A stretch of 64,000 nucleotides of DNA from Leptura quadrifasciata (Eukaryota; Arthropoda; Insecta; Coleoptera; Cerambycidae): the NCBI GenBank assembly GCA_963675555.1, contig OY776673.1, positions 20,080,351-20,144,350 of the forward strand, given 5' to 3'. The first letter of the stretch is position 1, and the number at the start of each line of letters is the position of its first letter. Both the position numbers and the translations under genes were made by a program. Under the pieces are notes generated by a model. The model had not been told where the DNA came from and searched no databases. It saw nothing but the letters and a program-made list of their open reading frames with translations. Positions 12,423 through 23,929 of this stretch are shown in pieces.

Positions 12423-12444
12423 ACCACCGCGTTAACGCGGTGGT
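12423..12444 (+). other. 3' UTR hairpin of family J jockey
   Basis: A perfect 22-bp palindrome: nine pairs (ACCACCGCG with CGCGGTGGT) around a TTAA loop, 83 nt before the element's 3' end. The sibling copy has the equivalent fold at 48459-48480 on the minus strand, 79 nt from its end, kept by G-U pairs. Confidence 0.7.
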
Positions 12445-13021
12445 CGCAGGGTCGGTCCCGGGATGGGTAATGGGGAGGCAGGGTTTATACCATTTTTACC
12501 TTGAATAAAGACTTTTTGAATTGAATTGGTTCAATCCCCCCATGTAGCTACTTTTTTTTTGTCATAATATACCTCTAAAATTTTGTCTGTATATAATAAT
12601 TTCAATAAAATTTTAGGTGGTATACCGTTTATCGATACTTCACTAGAATCACTCATTTTAAATTATTTTCTAGCCCAAACTGCACGAATATACACACTGA
12701 CAACTACTGACAATTACTTTGACAGCTTACGCACCAACTTGAATTTTTGAAACGAATAGTTGTCTATGTACTTAATACACGAACTGTAATTGGTCGATTT
12801 CATATCCATCCTAGAACGTATATGAAATATATCCGTTCAGTTAACTGGAATGGCCCACTTATCCATTCTACAGATTGTACGGAAAACAGCAAATTTACAT
12901 AAGGGAGTAGAAAAAAATATTTGGAGCTGCTCTAACAAAACATAATTCCAGGAGTTGATAAAAATACTGAATCGATATATGCAAGTCAGAAGAGAAGAGA
13001 ACTGGCCAACAACTAATATGC

Positions 13022-14925
13022 TGAAATAATAATAATCGACTTTATTGAATGATAGGTATAATACAGATCATAAAAACAAAAATATGAAAATTTTGAAAAG
13101 GGGTATCTAGTGGTGAAGTCTAGCTAGAGCTATTCAAACTTAACCACTAAATAGCCCAAAAAGAGAAAAATAAGTATATATAATTTCTTAGAATACAAAT
13201 AAAAAAAATACATAATTGACTAATATATAGATAAACAAAATATAAGATGCTCAAGAGGGGGACCAGTTGAAACACACAAGTTACTGCTTGCTTAATAGTA
13301 AACATTTAAATTTGAATTTATTCAATTTGAAACTTTTAATATTGTCAGGCATAGAGTTATATAGTTGTATGGCATTATAATGAAAACTTCGTTTGAACAT
13401 CGAATGCTGACGCGGAATATTAAACCTGTTTCCATATCTTATATTTTTTGAATATAAAGAAGACCGTATTCTAAATTTATTTTTTATCGAGACTCAGCCA
13501 GCTGTAGAATAGTGTAGAATTCAAAATCTTGTGTACAAAATTTCCTAAATGCAATTTTCTTCTATTATCCATATTGAGCCATTTAACCTCACACAACTTG
13601 TGAGAAATATGATCGAATTTTCTTAAACCAAAAATGTATCTCAAACATGATTTTTGTACCTTTTGGATTCTTATCATTAAGATCTAAGCATTAGCCATAT
13701 ATAAAATCACAATAATTAAAGTGTCACAGAACTAACGAATCACAAAGCATTTTTTTAATAAAAATTTAAAAATTGACGATTAGAATATAACAACTTCAAA
13801 GAGGAATATGACTTTTGCATTAGTTTTTTCACTTATTCTCTAAATCTAAAATCACAATCAATTATCATTCCAAGATTTTTTGCAATTTTAGTAACAGGCA
13901 AGGGAACGCCATCAATATTAATATTTAATGAATTTTTTACTGTATCTAATTTATTTTTATTGCCAAATAATATCAAGTTGGATTTACCCGAATTTAAAAG
14001 CAATTGTGTTCCTCCGAAAGAATTTTAATGTTATGTAACTCATTATTAATAGTGACAGATGCCTGCTGCACATCATTCGCATTGAAATTTATGTATAATT
14101 GCGTGTCGTCAGCGTAAACTTGGACTTTGCAGTTTATAGTAGAGGTATATATTATAAAAAACAACGGACCCAAAATAGATCATTGAGGTACTCCAGAAAG
14201 TATATTTAAATTAGACGAGAAGGTATTGTTGTGGAAAATGTTCTGAAATCTGTCACTCAAGTAGGAGGAAATTGATTGTAAATAGGCAGCATTGAAACCA
14301 AAATATTTAAGTTTAGCACATAACAAGTCATGATTTATTGTATCGAATGCCTTAGAGAAATCAAGCAAAATCAACACACTGATTAACCCCTGATCATATG
14401 CAGTAAAAAGGTTATACATTAAATTTATTAACGCTGTAACTGTACTAAACCCTGCTCAAAATCCACACTGTTTATCAGGTAAAAGTTTTTCCTCAGAAAA
14501 GAATTCGTAAATCTGATGATATAAAATTTTTTCAAAAATTTTCGAAATAACAGGTAAGATACTAATTATTCTTAAATCCGAAAATGACTTAGGGTTACAA
14601 TTTTTTGGGAGAGGTTTACCAGTAGTAATTTTCCAATCACTTGGAAAATAACTTTTCTCTATGCAACAGTTAATGATATGAACTAGAAATTTATCAATAA
14701 ATGGGCTACAATATTTGAGCACTGAGATAGTTATATGACCAGTACCGGACGTATTCGACTTAATATTGTTAAGAATTTTATTAACCTCCTCGACACTAGT
14801 CATAATAAAACTGAATGAGTGGTTAACCGTTATTAAATTGTTATTGTAGAAATTATCGTCACTTTTATGTGAGACCTTTTCAACAAATTAGGCGAAATAA
14901 GCGTTAATCGAATTTGAATCTGGAA
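13022..14925 (-). mobile_element. LINE relic, minus strand
   Basis: A non-LTR element reading right to left, 5'-truncated or broken where the Tc1 copy lies (14928). Its 3' end is marked by AATAAA followed by an ATT repeat (minus strand, about 13022-13050). It contains a decayed reverse transcriptase and a C-terminal region. Whether LINE sequence resumes beyond the Tc1 copy, past 15776, is unclear. Confidence 0.75.
13477..14920 (-). pseudogene. LINE reverse transcriptase, broken
   Basis: In order on the minus strand: an SVEEVNKILNNIKSNTSG segment before the fingers (about 14798), the finger block SDLRIISILPVISKIFEKILY (about 14580), LLDFSKAFDTINHDLL (about 14360), SGVPQ followed by a stop and SILGPLFF (about 14190), the catalytic VYADDTQLYI (about 14110), and a C-terminal RLxxIFGLRKFDH-like segment ending near 13477. 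YADD is intact, but there are at least two stops or frameshifts, including a stop directly inside the GVPQG block. The endonuclease is not in the window. Confidence 0.8.
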
Positions 14926-14927
14926 TA

Positions 14928-15774
14928 AACAGTACGATTAGTAGAAATCCCTGATCAGGATGACGAAGGATATCAACTCAACAAGATTTGCAATTGGTAA
15001 GTGCTTTTATTTTACTCAGTAAAGAGAGAGAATCGGAGTTACGCTGTCATTCAGCAGCACAGAAATACTTACTTAAAGCTGAACATAAAGAAGCTCGAGT
15101 AGGATTTGTGCTTGAATTTTTAGCGCATGATGTAAATACAATGTAATCTTTACAGACGAAAAAACTATCCAGTCAACACACAGCGGTCGTATTCGTGTTT
15201 ACCGCCCTTCGAATACTCGATTCGATGAGAAATATATATCTAACAATGATAAAAGTGGCAGATTTTCCGTCAATATGTGGGCTTGGATATCGGCACGTGG
15301 TCCTGATGTTTTGAGGAACAATTTAATACTGAAACGTATATTAGGATTTTAGACAATATTATGCTCCCTTCTGTGTCACAATTATTTCCTAATAATGAGT
15401 TCATATTTCAACAAGGCAATTATTCCGTTCATATTGTTCATACCGTAGCTAACTGATTTCAAGATAACAACATTAATGTTCTTAACTGGCCCAGTCATAG
15501 TCCAGATCTTAACCCGTGGAGGAAGTATGTAGACTACTCGTAAAAAGTATCCAAAAACGAAATGTGAGACCCCGGAATACCGAAGAATTACTGGAAATAG
15601 TAAATAATGCATGGTAAAATATTATTACTAATGATTATTGTATAAGGTTATTTAATTCAAAATTATAGAAGTTATAAATTGAAATGGTGCAATAACGAAA
15701 TATTAATAGTTAGTTTCTTGTTAAGTAATATATTCTTTGTCCTTTGATCCAGGATTTCTACTAATCGTACAGTT
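14928..15774 (+). mobile_element. Dead short Tc1-like element
   Basis: TA dinucleotides flank it (14926-14927 and 15775-15776), and the ends are inverted repeats of about 45 bp (AACAGTACGATTAGTAGAAA against its counterpart). At 847 bp it is shorter than a full Tc1 because the N-terminal transposase region is deleted. It lies directly against the 5' side of the minus-strand LINE relic and may have inserted into it. Confidence 0.85.
15148..15650 (+). pseudogene. Tc1-like transposase fragment
   Basis: The frame from FTDEKTIQSTHSGR (about 15150) carries the first catalytic Asp. GRFSVNMWAWIS and NTETYIRILDN follow. The second block reads QQGNYSVH where the family has QQDN-PxH, so that catalytic Asp is replaced by Gly. 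The third block SHSPDLNPWRK lacks the Glu expected in NPIE. Stops also interrupt it. Two catalytic residues are lost, so the protein cannot work. Confidence 0.8.
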
Positions 15775-15776
15775 TA

Positions 15777-17264
15777 TTCTCCACTTTCTTAAAATGTTAC
15801 ACACCAAATTTTTGTTAGTGTTAGAACGCAGTACAATTTGTCTCATTAACCATCCATCATTTATTATAGCGATAACTACAGCATTAAAATAAAAAATAAA
15901 TTAAAAGTGATATCTGTTTTATTTCGGCTACTCATTACACATTCAAATAGAGACAGATTTACATTAGAAAAAAAAAATTGTCCTATTTTTTTCTGCTCAC
16001 GACAGTACCGACAGATCTGTAATATACAGTAACTTGCTAGATTCCCTAAAAAATTGCAACAGATTAATAATATTCCAGAAAAAATTAATTGATTATATTG
16101 TAAAAGAATTTTGAAACATTTATAAATATATGGTTGCAGTTAGTATTAGTAGCTGTTATTATCTTATTTTTATTTTGTATGTATTTTAGATACAGTTGTC
16201 TTGTAAATAGCTATTCTTTGCTAATAAATACGTATTATTATTTATATTTTAAAGTTTTATAAAAAAATATACATTGTATATTGCGCTGACGGAAAAACGC
16301 AAAACGTGTTAAGACATGCCTCTGAAATAAGTTTGATTACGAGTTGTTTTCTTACATTTCCAATATTTTGCTCCTTTAACTATATTACTGGTCCTTCTTT
16401 AATTCAATAATTTTATGAAATATATATTTAAAGGTATAATTAGCATGTACAACCGAGCGTTAGGTTTAATTATGTTGAAAGCTATTTTACACAAAAAGTA
16501 ATGAGGTCTACAAATCATGCAAGCGTCTATAAGTAAGGCAAAAAACATGTACTCCAAAAGAGAATTTTAAAGACTTTTCATAAATATAAATGCAAATTCG
16601 CTCAAATATAATTTCAGTATGTATACATAAATTAGTAGGTAAAAATCCGACATTGTAATTCTCCCATGCGTTGTTGGAGGAACTTTTGTAAATGTAAATT
16701 ACGTATATACTATTCACTTGTAAGTGGAAAACGGCATCTCGTCTAGACAGTTGGAAATCGACTGGATTAGGTTTAAAAATTTATGATGGCACATGGAGAT
16801 CAGCAGTAACTCAGTTAGTATACATAAAGGATCTTCGCCTATTCAGAAAAAAAACTGTCTACGTCTATTATAAAATATATGATGTGTATCGGTAAAGTTG
16901 TCACGAAAGACGATTTGCAGGAACTACCAAGCGATGAAAGCTATTGGAATGTATTATTTCCTTATTGTACCAGAACATATTTGTCATGTGCAATGTTAAA
17001 AGTGTATACTTGTATAACGTTAGAAGACAATAATTCTATATTCAGCCATTTGAATAATTCTAGATAACATTCTCATTTAATGTATTGTGTATTTATTCAT
17101 TTAATTATGGAAAAATACATAGCCACGTGCTAAACTATTAATCCTAGGACAAAAGTTATTTGTTTCTTAAGTAAAATCAGTAACGTTCCAGACTATACAG
17201 CTTGTCCAAAGATTGTATTTATACAATTAAATAGACTATTAAATAATTATTTTAATATATATCT
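15777..17264. other. Anonymous AT-rich DNA
   Basis: I see no recognisable gene, repeat or RNA here. The short plus-strand frame at 16879-17067 and minus-strand frame at 16508-16717 have no family resemblance. Confidence 0.5.
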
Positions 17265-17550
17265 ATGGCCGACTCAGTGGCTCATTGCTTACGTGTTAGG
17301 CTCCAGTCCCGGGTTCGAATCCTATGTGGTATGAATGTTTAGTGGTGTTTTTCATGTGTTACCGAGTTGGTATCAGTCGATTAGATGAAGTTGTGTGAGA
17401 GACAACACGTTTAGTCGCTATCCCACTTCTGAGTTCGAGTCTCAACTGCGACAAATGGCAATGTCTTAGGGAACGGTCGTTGTATATTGTCTATGTGTAT
17501 ACAACTCTGTAAATGGGAACATCGTTCCAGTAGAGGTAAATAAATAATCA
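17265..17550 (+). mobile_element. tRNA-derived SINE with LINE-like 3' tail
   Basis: The head is tRNA-like, with an A-box-like ACTCAGTGGCTC (about 17273) and a perfect B box GGTTCGAATCC (17312-17322), the internal RNA polymerase III promoter. A body of about 190 bp follows. The tail CTCTGTAAATGGG to GTAGAGGTAAATAAATAA closely resembles the 3' end of the family A LINE at 63902-63950, including the TGTAA loop and AAATAAATAA. This points to retrotransposition by the family A enzyme. It is not a tRNA gene because it lacks a foldable cloverleaf 3' half and continues into a SINE body. Confidence 0.75.
17505..17535 (+). other. SINE 3' hairpin matching family A LINE
   Basis: Outer stem CTC/GAG and inner stem GGAAC-ATC-GTTCC around the conserved TGTAAATG, directly before GTAAATAAATAA. 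The arrangement matches the LINE ends at 61525 and 63899. Confidence 0.55.
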
Positions 17551-17839
17551 TTGAACTGTATACGATAGGAATAATTTTTTGGGAATAGGATAATTAAATT
17601 ATTTATAATCGATTCTGACTTGCTGGACTCTCATAAACTACAATGGTTTCTTGCTATAATTACTTTGCGGATTATAAATCAATTATTCTCTTCTGTCGGC
17701 GCAAGGTTCATTTCCCGCGTGTTTAAAATAGCTTAGAGTAAACCGCCTCCATCAGTTCATTTGTTTTTGCCATATTTTAATAATTCGCAAATCCACGACA
17801 ATATATTTTAGAGGAAACAACTCATGGGAAAACTGATTG

Positions 17840-18150
17840 CAAGTGGGCCAATCCAATAGAGACGAATCGAATTTTTCATTTTTGAATTGTTTTTTTTGCA
17901 TCTTTATTTTATATAGAGGCGTAGCGCAAATTTTATTTGCGAATTATATTCTTTCTATTTTCATTTGAAACAGGACTATTTTTCATTCATTTTTCACTCC
18001 TTTGTGACGCTGCCTTTAAGTGAGCCACTCCAATAGAGATTAACAGCAATTTATTTGTAAACTATCTTTTTTTATTTTTATTCGAAATGAGAAGAGTTAT
18101 TCGCTGGGGATGTTGCCTTTAAGCGGGCCGCTTCAGTAGAGCCGTACTGC
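17840..18150. repeat. Degenerate local repeat, three units
   Basis: Units start at about 17844, 18018 and 18120, recognised by an AAGTGRGCCAMTCCAATAGAG-like anchor, each followed by a T-rich stretch. Spacing is uneven (about 174 and 102 bp). Diverged tandem DNA of unknown origin. Confidence 0.5.
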
Positions 18151-18764
18151 GATTAGTTAATTAATGTATCTAATAAAAGACATATTCTACGTCTGTAAAC
18201 AGTTTAGAGTCATTTATTCGTTGATTCATCTGTCCGCAAAACTCTAGAAATTGTTTTAAACTTTGATTATTTTTTCATACCTCGTAAGTAGTTCTGTTAG
18301 TGCAAAAATGAATGGAACCCTTTTCGAACATAGGTTTAGCTCTTTCATTTAGCATAGAGTAACATTTCTCGAAAACCGTTAATTTTTGAGATAAGAGTGA
18401 AAAAACGAAAAATTGGACTCGGGGACTTTTAATATGTTTGACAGGATACAACAATGAACAAGTATATCAATTTTGAAAATTATATGTATTGATATGTTTT
18501 CTTTCAACCCTTTAGTTGTTTGAGCTTGAACACAACGAAGTCTTAGGTGGTTGAAAAAATAAAATTGTTTGCGATGGAGTGATTAAGCTGAGACTCTAGA
18601 GACCCGCGTGCACAAAATTTATTTGAATTTTAAGTCAGGGAAGTCGCTCTTAAGATGTTGGACAGGGTCAACAGATACAGCCTGTATAAGTCCTTCTGGA
18701 TCGGCTTTGCTTTAGATGTACTTAGAAATTATCCAAATTCAATTTTATGTAATTTAATGTTTAT

Positions 18765-18980
18765 GGCAGGGTAAAAAACTACACCCCGTATATCACTGTT
18801 CTTGAATTATAGCACTTTTGTTTAAATGAAATGAGATTTTTTTAATTTAAAGAGTTCTTTTACTGGTCAGGGTCAGTATTTCACCCTGTATATTACAGTT
18901 CGTAGAAATAAAATACTTTTATTTAAATCGTAACCAAAGAATAATTTAATTAAAAGAGTTTGTCAACGTTTAGTTTATAT
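18765..18980. repeat. Two diverged ~115-bp tandem units
   Basis: Both units contain a CAGGGT motif, then a CACCCYGTATATYAC motif, then a T-rich ACTTTTRTTTAAAT stretch and AATTTAAAGAGTT-like end. CAGGGTG/CACCCTG motifs are typical of mariner-type termini, so this may be a remnant of transposon ends. Confidence 0.5.
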
Positions 18981-21900
18981 TAAAATTAACAAGTGGCAGA
19001 AAGAAAATTTCTCGACATCTAATTCCGACTCGAGAATAATTTGTAAATGAACGAATAAACTATAGAGTAAAATAAATGGTTAAATAATACTTGAAAAAAT
19101 TCACTCAATAACTAATTTGCGCGGCGACAGAGAAACTATTTACTTGGCGTTATCCAAGGAAGCAATTATGGATATCTGGTTGTTATACATGACCGGATGA
19201 GAAATAAACACTTGGGGTTTAGAGACTGTACTCACGGAACACAGAACTAACTCAATAATACACCGAAGAACTGGCTTAGCTTGAGCGTGTTGACCTCGTC
19301 CTTATATATCCGTCAATGGGGATTTGTATGCAGAGGTCTGGAGTTGGAGCCAGCCATTCCATGCGGGCTTGGATTACGCAATATTGCATAATGTTTTTTA
19401 AATTTTGAGAAAATATAATAATTTGAAGTAGAAAAAGATTTGGTGGTATGATATTTAAATTGGGGATTTTTTGATAATAAAACGAAGCTTGAATCTGTAT
19501 TACTTTTTGAGTTATTGAATAAAATTGTCGACAATAATTTATTAAATTTGGTTTGGCCCTATTAAACAGTCCCGAAGGTCCTGCACAAATAGTTGAAACG
19601 AAGTTGAGATTTGTGCTATCTGGTCTCTGCAATGAATGATGACGTGTTTCAGTTTACTTTGATGCACAGGTTGTGTTTGGGAAGTAAGTTTTGATATCGA
19701 ATTGTAAACGATGCGTGGGTTTTTTATGCGATATATGATATTTGAATAGAGACGAATTGGAGATTGATATTAAAGGATTTAAATCGAACGAACGGTTGAA
19801 TTTGAATAGAAAATATCTTGTAAAAAATTGACGGAAATGAAATAAAATAAAATATTTTGACTCGGGGAATGGAAAGTTAATTTGATGTTGTTTGAAGTGA
19901 TGAAGGGGCTGTATTTTTTAGGGCAATCTTTTGAAAGGCTCGAGTCGCAGAATGACTAATTGAAATGTTTGGAAGCTATTGGGGGTGAATTTACGTTATT
20001 TATGAGTTATCGAGTCAGTGTGACTTTTTTCAGAAAGGACCCCGCACAGAAACACGTGATTTGGGATCCCGGAGAAAATGTTGTAGTTCAGATCTTCCTG
20101 ATGAAAAATTCAAATGGGACAAAGGCTCGAAAACCTGCTAATTTGGAGTTACAGCAAGAGTAAAAGTCGAAAATTCGTAAATTCGTGAAAAATCTTCAAA
20201 AATATATATAAACATATTTATATATTTATGTGTACGTATATAATTTTTTTTTGCATTTGTATATTGGGACAATGCATATTGATTATTACAAATAATGTGT
20301 GAAGACAACTTTTTGAAATCTCGTAGATATATGAACTAACACGACCAAACAAACAGACTACCCGTTAAGTGAACGGGCAGATGCACAGACCGACAGATAT
20401 TATAATACAATATGTCTCTTGTTATTCTAACATAGTATGTTAGGCAACATTTCCTTTTTCTAAATGCTACATTGCATGTGTTGCATGTAATATTAGAATC
20501 TCTATTAATGGTATACATTTTGGTAAAACATTTTAGAGATACATTAAAGAGAGCAATTAGCCGCTCAAGGTAAACATAATCGTTTTAATGGTTTTAAATC
20601 TTACATTTTATGCTGCCAGGAACGCACATGTTGCTAATTAAGAAACTAATATAAAATTAAATGAAGCAAATATGTACAGAAAGGTTAAAAGGGAAGCTTA
20701 AATTGCGTCGTTAGGCGTCGTCCTTTATGGATATATCAAAATAATACGAAAGTTTCGAATGTAGGTACGGCTTAAAAAGCTATCGCTTGATTAAACTTTT
20801 TTTCTAAAAAGCAGAACAATTAGATTGCTAGAACTAAGAACAGTAATTATTAATTAGAAAGTACAGAATGTTTATTAATCTATAGATGGAATCAAATGTG
20901 CATTGTTAATCAGCCTCGAGCCTCAGCAGGATAAAATAACTTGCCTTCAGGGAGAGTTATTAAATTTTAATACATTGGCAGCCTCGAAAGCACACAGAAT
21001 GAACGTAAATATTTTCTGTAGTCGGCATCTAGCTATTGGGTAATTCAATAAGTGCAAGAATGTGCATTTTAATTAATACACGAACGACTGATCAATGATT
21101 AAACGCTTAGACGTTACCGTTGAAGCATGGGGTGTCTATGGGGCTCTAACGATAAGTTTGTACGCCAGGAATTAGAAAAGAGTAGTATTTCAAATGACCC
21201 AATATATAAAATGGTTTGAGGTTGTGGATACGATAAACTCATGCATATGGTCCTCTATGATCTATGTATCCAATTCGATAAGTCTCACTCGGGTAGTAAA
21301 TCATTTTCAAAAAAAATTAAGCAATGCTGTTTGGTGGCACAGTCGGACCAATAAAAAAGTAACCCATAGTTCCTATTCAGGCATCGACAGAAAATGCTTG
21401 CTCATGTCGTGGTTTTATTGTTTTGAGATTTTTATGACTTATGAGTGAATTTTGTAAAAATACCGTCTCTTGTAAAACTGCATCCATCACTGGACAATGC
21501 GGACCTCGGAAATATGCTATTGCTTATTATCTAAACTGAGTTGGGTCATAGTAAATTACATAGACGGACCTCAGGACCTTTTCTAATAGAAACTATATTA
21601 AAAAAAATAATAATAAAGCTAGTATTGTAGCGTGTTTATAAGTAACATTAATAGGGTACATAAATAATTTGATTTTATAAAAATATTAAACACATGTTTT
21701 TGATGGATTTTTTTATATCTAATTGTTTAAGAACATTTAAAAGTTTACCTTTCCTTTCTGTTTATAAAATGGTTATTTTCAATGCAATGTGCTGCGATTT
21801 CCGTGCTTTCATTTGTATTTCATATTATTTTAATCTGTTTTCAATTCCCCAACCACTCATACCAATATTGACAGCATTGAAGTTTTTACATTAGGTTTCA

Positions 21901-22515
21901 TACACACCAGGTTTATTGAGTTTTTTTGCTGTTAAGCATATTATTATTAAAGACCTTTTGTATCCATTATATTTTGGAACCTACTTTTCTTTACGTTATT
22001 AAATTAGGCTTGGAACCACTAGTTTAAATAATTAACAAAAATGATAGGGGATAATCCAAATTATACTTCGAAAAATTTAAAAATATAAAATATCGGGTAA
22101 TTTGAAAGCTAACGGTTCTGCAAAAAAATATACCATTTGATATCCTATCGTGTATGCCATTTGAAAAATGACGAAATACTTAAAGTTAAGGGTATCTATG
22201 GTATCTAGTGATTAATTGTGGAGCAATGTAAGCCTTCATTACTGCAACTGTACCTGTTTTCGCACCCTAATTTGCATGAACAAGAAATTAGTGTTAAAAC
22301 AGATTCTGGAGCAGGTTCTTTTGTTGTCATAGTTGAGGCTAATATACCGCCGACTTTTTCCATCCCCAATCAGCAGCTTCTAGCATAACGTTTTTTTCAT
22401 GTTTGAATTTGGTAAAAATTCGATAGGAGTGTTGCCAATCAGCAGCAGAAGTTGGTGGCAGTTTTGATATTACAGTATTTTTACTTTACAAACAAGTTTG
22501 TTAAGAGACATGAAT
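18981..22515. other. Anonymous AT-rich DNA
   Basis: No gene recognised. Short open frames (for example minus 19276-19632 and plus 19960-20163) show no family match and no supporting splice or start context. AT dinucleotide runs lie near 20195-20260. Confidence 0.5.
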
Positions 22516-22519
22516 CCGT

Positions 22520-22680
22520 ATACTTTTGTCGTAGGGCAAGATATTGACCTCCTAGTCCGTCTTATTGCTCTTTCTCCTCTGACAGACATTAAATTTTTAA
22601 AAGGAAAACATGCAGGGTGATACCAGCAAAAGGATTTACAGGTCCTGAGATTTACAATCCTCAATTTAAAAAAAAAACTG
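22520..22680 (+). pseudogene. Possible PIN-like protein fragment
   Basis: The plus-strand frame VVGQDIDLLVRLIALSP (about 22530-22580) resembles the VVGEDxDLLVLL core of TE-associated PIN-like proteins. A broken continuation ends in PEIYNPQF. Only some 50 residues are recognisable, with a frame change near 22615. The call rests on this one motif. Confidence 0.3.
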
Positions 22681-22729
22681 TAAAGAAACAATATTATTTG
22701 CACACGTCATTAGCAGTTGCGACACAACC

Positions 22730-23925
22730 CAATATGCAGAAAGATATATATAAGCTATGTATAAGCTGTGCAAAAGCTATGCAGAAATGTATATATGTAT
22801 AAATGTAGAAACGTATGAATGTAGAAGCTGATTTCGTAAATTATAAATTGCCAAAAAATTAAAAAGAAAGAAGAAAGCATTTAAAAACCATGTGGTACAT
22901 ATAGTATTTTAACTACTTATTAAATTAAAAAGAATTGAATTTAAATTTATTTTAAAAATAATTGAAATTACATCAAAGACAAAAATTGAAAATCACTAAA
23001 ATTTTAAATTACTAATAAATGAAATTTACTTGGATGTTAAACACTTGTTAACGTGGATATAAAAATGTAATATCAATTACTGAAGTCCATAGTTAAAATT
23101 TATATACGTTCGAATCAGTACAAAAGCTGCAAGCAAATGATTTGTTGGTGAATTTTGCTAATAAGGTAAACTTTATTTGTCCCACTTACTGCAAAATAAT
23201 GCCACCACACAAACTTGAAAAATCTAATTAAATTGAAAGCTGTAAAACGTAGGTATGGCCATCAGTCAATTGTTGAGCTAAGCGCAACAACCTGCCTTAT
23301 GTAAATTCAAGTACTCAAACAAATTACAAAATCGATAAAAGGAATCTATAATACCACATACCACAGCTGACTTAAATTGCAACAATTTGTAATTTCTATT
23401 CTATACATAATCAAAACTATGAACTGCTGTAATAAATAGCAAAACAAATTGTGAGAACTCAGTAAATATATTACATCTTATAGGATATACTATATATAGT
23501 AATGAGAAAGGTAAGGAAAATAACCATATGTACTTATATAGTAAACAAATATATAGAAATTGAAATATAGGTATATGAGTGTAAATAAATGTTTTGTAGA
23601 CAATCGACAATTGTTTCCTGATATGCTGTAATAGAAAGGAAATACATAATAGTGTAAAAAACATTACTGAGTTCCTAAGATATAAAAATAGTACATAAAA
23701 CAGTGTAAGATGATTTAGCAGTTATACAAGTAAAATTCTGCTAGTTGAAAACAGTTTCACTTACAAAAACTGAATCAAAATGATTCAACGATTCAATGAA
23801 TCGTGCTAAATATAAGCAAAATACTATTTTTTATATAAAATTGTTAAATGGACATAGGCCATATAACAAGCGTTAGCTTTAAACCCTTGACTTCTTGATT
23901 ATTTATTTTAGTGTATGATTGTTCA
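22730..23925. other. AT-rich DNA with short degenerate repeats
   Basis: 22735-22830 holds irregular AAGCTATG- and ATGTATAAATGTA-type short repeats. The rest is anonymous, and no gene was seen. Confidence 0.45.
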
Positions 23926-23929
23926 CATT

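Larger units (their letters stand above)
11100..12527 (+). mobile_element. 5'-truncated jockey-type LINE, family J
   Basis: The insertion is flanked by identical 15-bp copies of GGTTCAATCCCCCCA (11085-11099 and 12528-12542), a perfect target duplication. The body begins inside the reverse transcriptase and ends in a 3' UTR with a 22-bp palindrome, an AATAAA at about 12503 and a short TTGAATTGAATT tail. It shares family with the copy at 48380-51381. The target is the B-box of a tRNA-like sequence. Confidence 0.9.
10798..12904. mobile_element. Unclassified insert, host of the jockey copy
   Basis: Two flanks, 10798-11099 and 12543-12904 (about 660 bp in total), form one insert in mariner copy 2 after the later jockey insertion is removed. 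The left flank has a hairpin (10823-10895). The centre has a tRNA-like stretch with an A-box-like TAGTGGTTA at 11048 and a B-box-like GGTTCAATCC at 11085, so part of it may be a SINE. On the minus strand of the right flank an ATG at about 12656 opens a short frame beginning MSDSSEVSINGIPP, which I do not recognise. No terminal inverted repeats are visible. Confidence 0.45.
10640..12962 (+). pseudogene. Mariner-like transposase relic, copy 2 (split)
   Basis: Two pieces belong to one decayed transposase. 10640-10797 is close to the copy 1 segment 1350-1503, with the same AATAGCCAAAATTGT start and the shared GTTAACGTGTGGGCTGG block. 12905-12962 continues with the equivalent of copy 1 1505-1555 (AAAATATTTGGAGC then AACATAATTCCAGG). 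The 2.1 kb between them (10798-12904) is inserted DNA. Only the middle of the protein survives, without complete catalytic blocks. Confidence 0.75.

Noticed and set aside
14928..15774. Tc1 copy as a partial dimer like the 2.4- and 2.65-kb elements
   Set aside because: Its inverted ends are only about 45 bp and contain no transposase sequence.
17265..17330. Functional tRNA gene (A and B boxes present)
   Set aside because: The sequence continues into a SINE body and a LINE-like tail, and no cloverleaf 3' half with acceptor stem can be formed.
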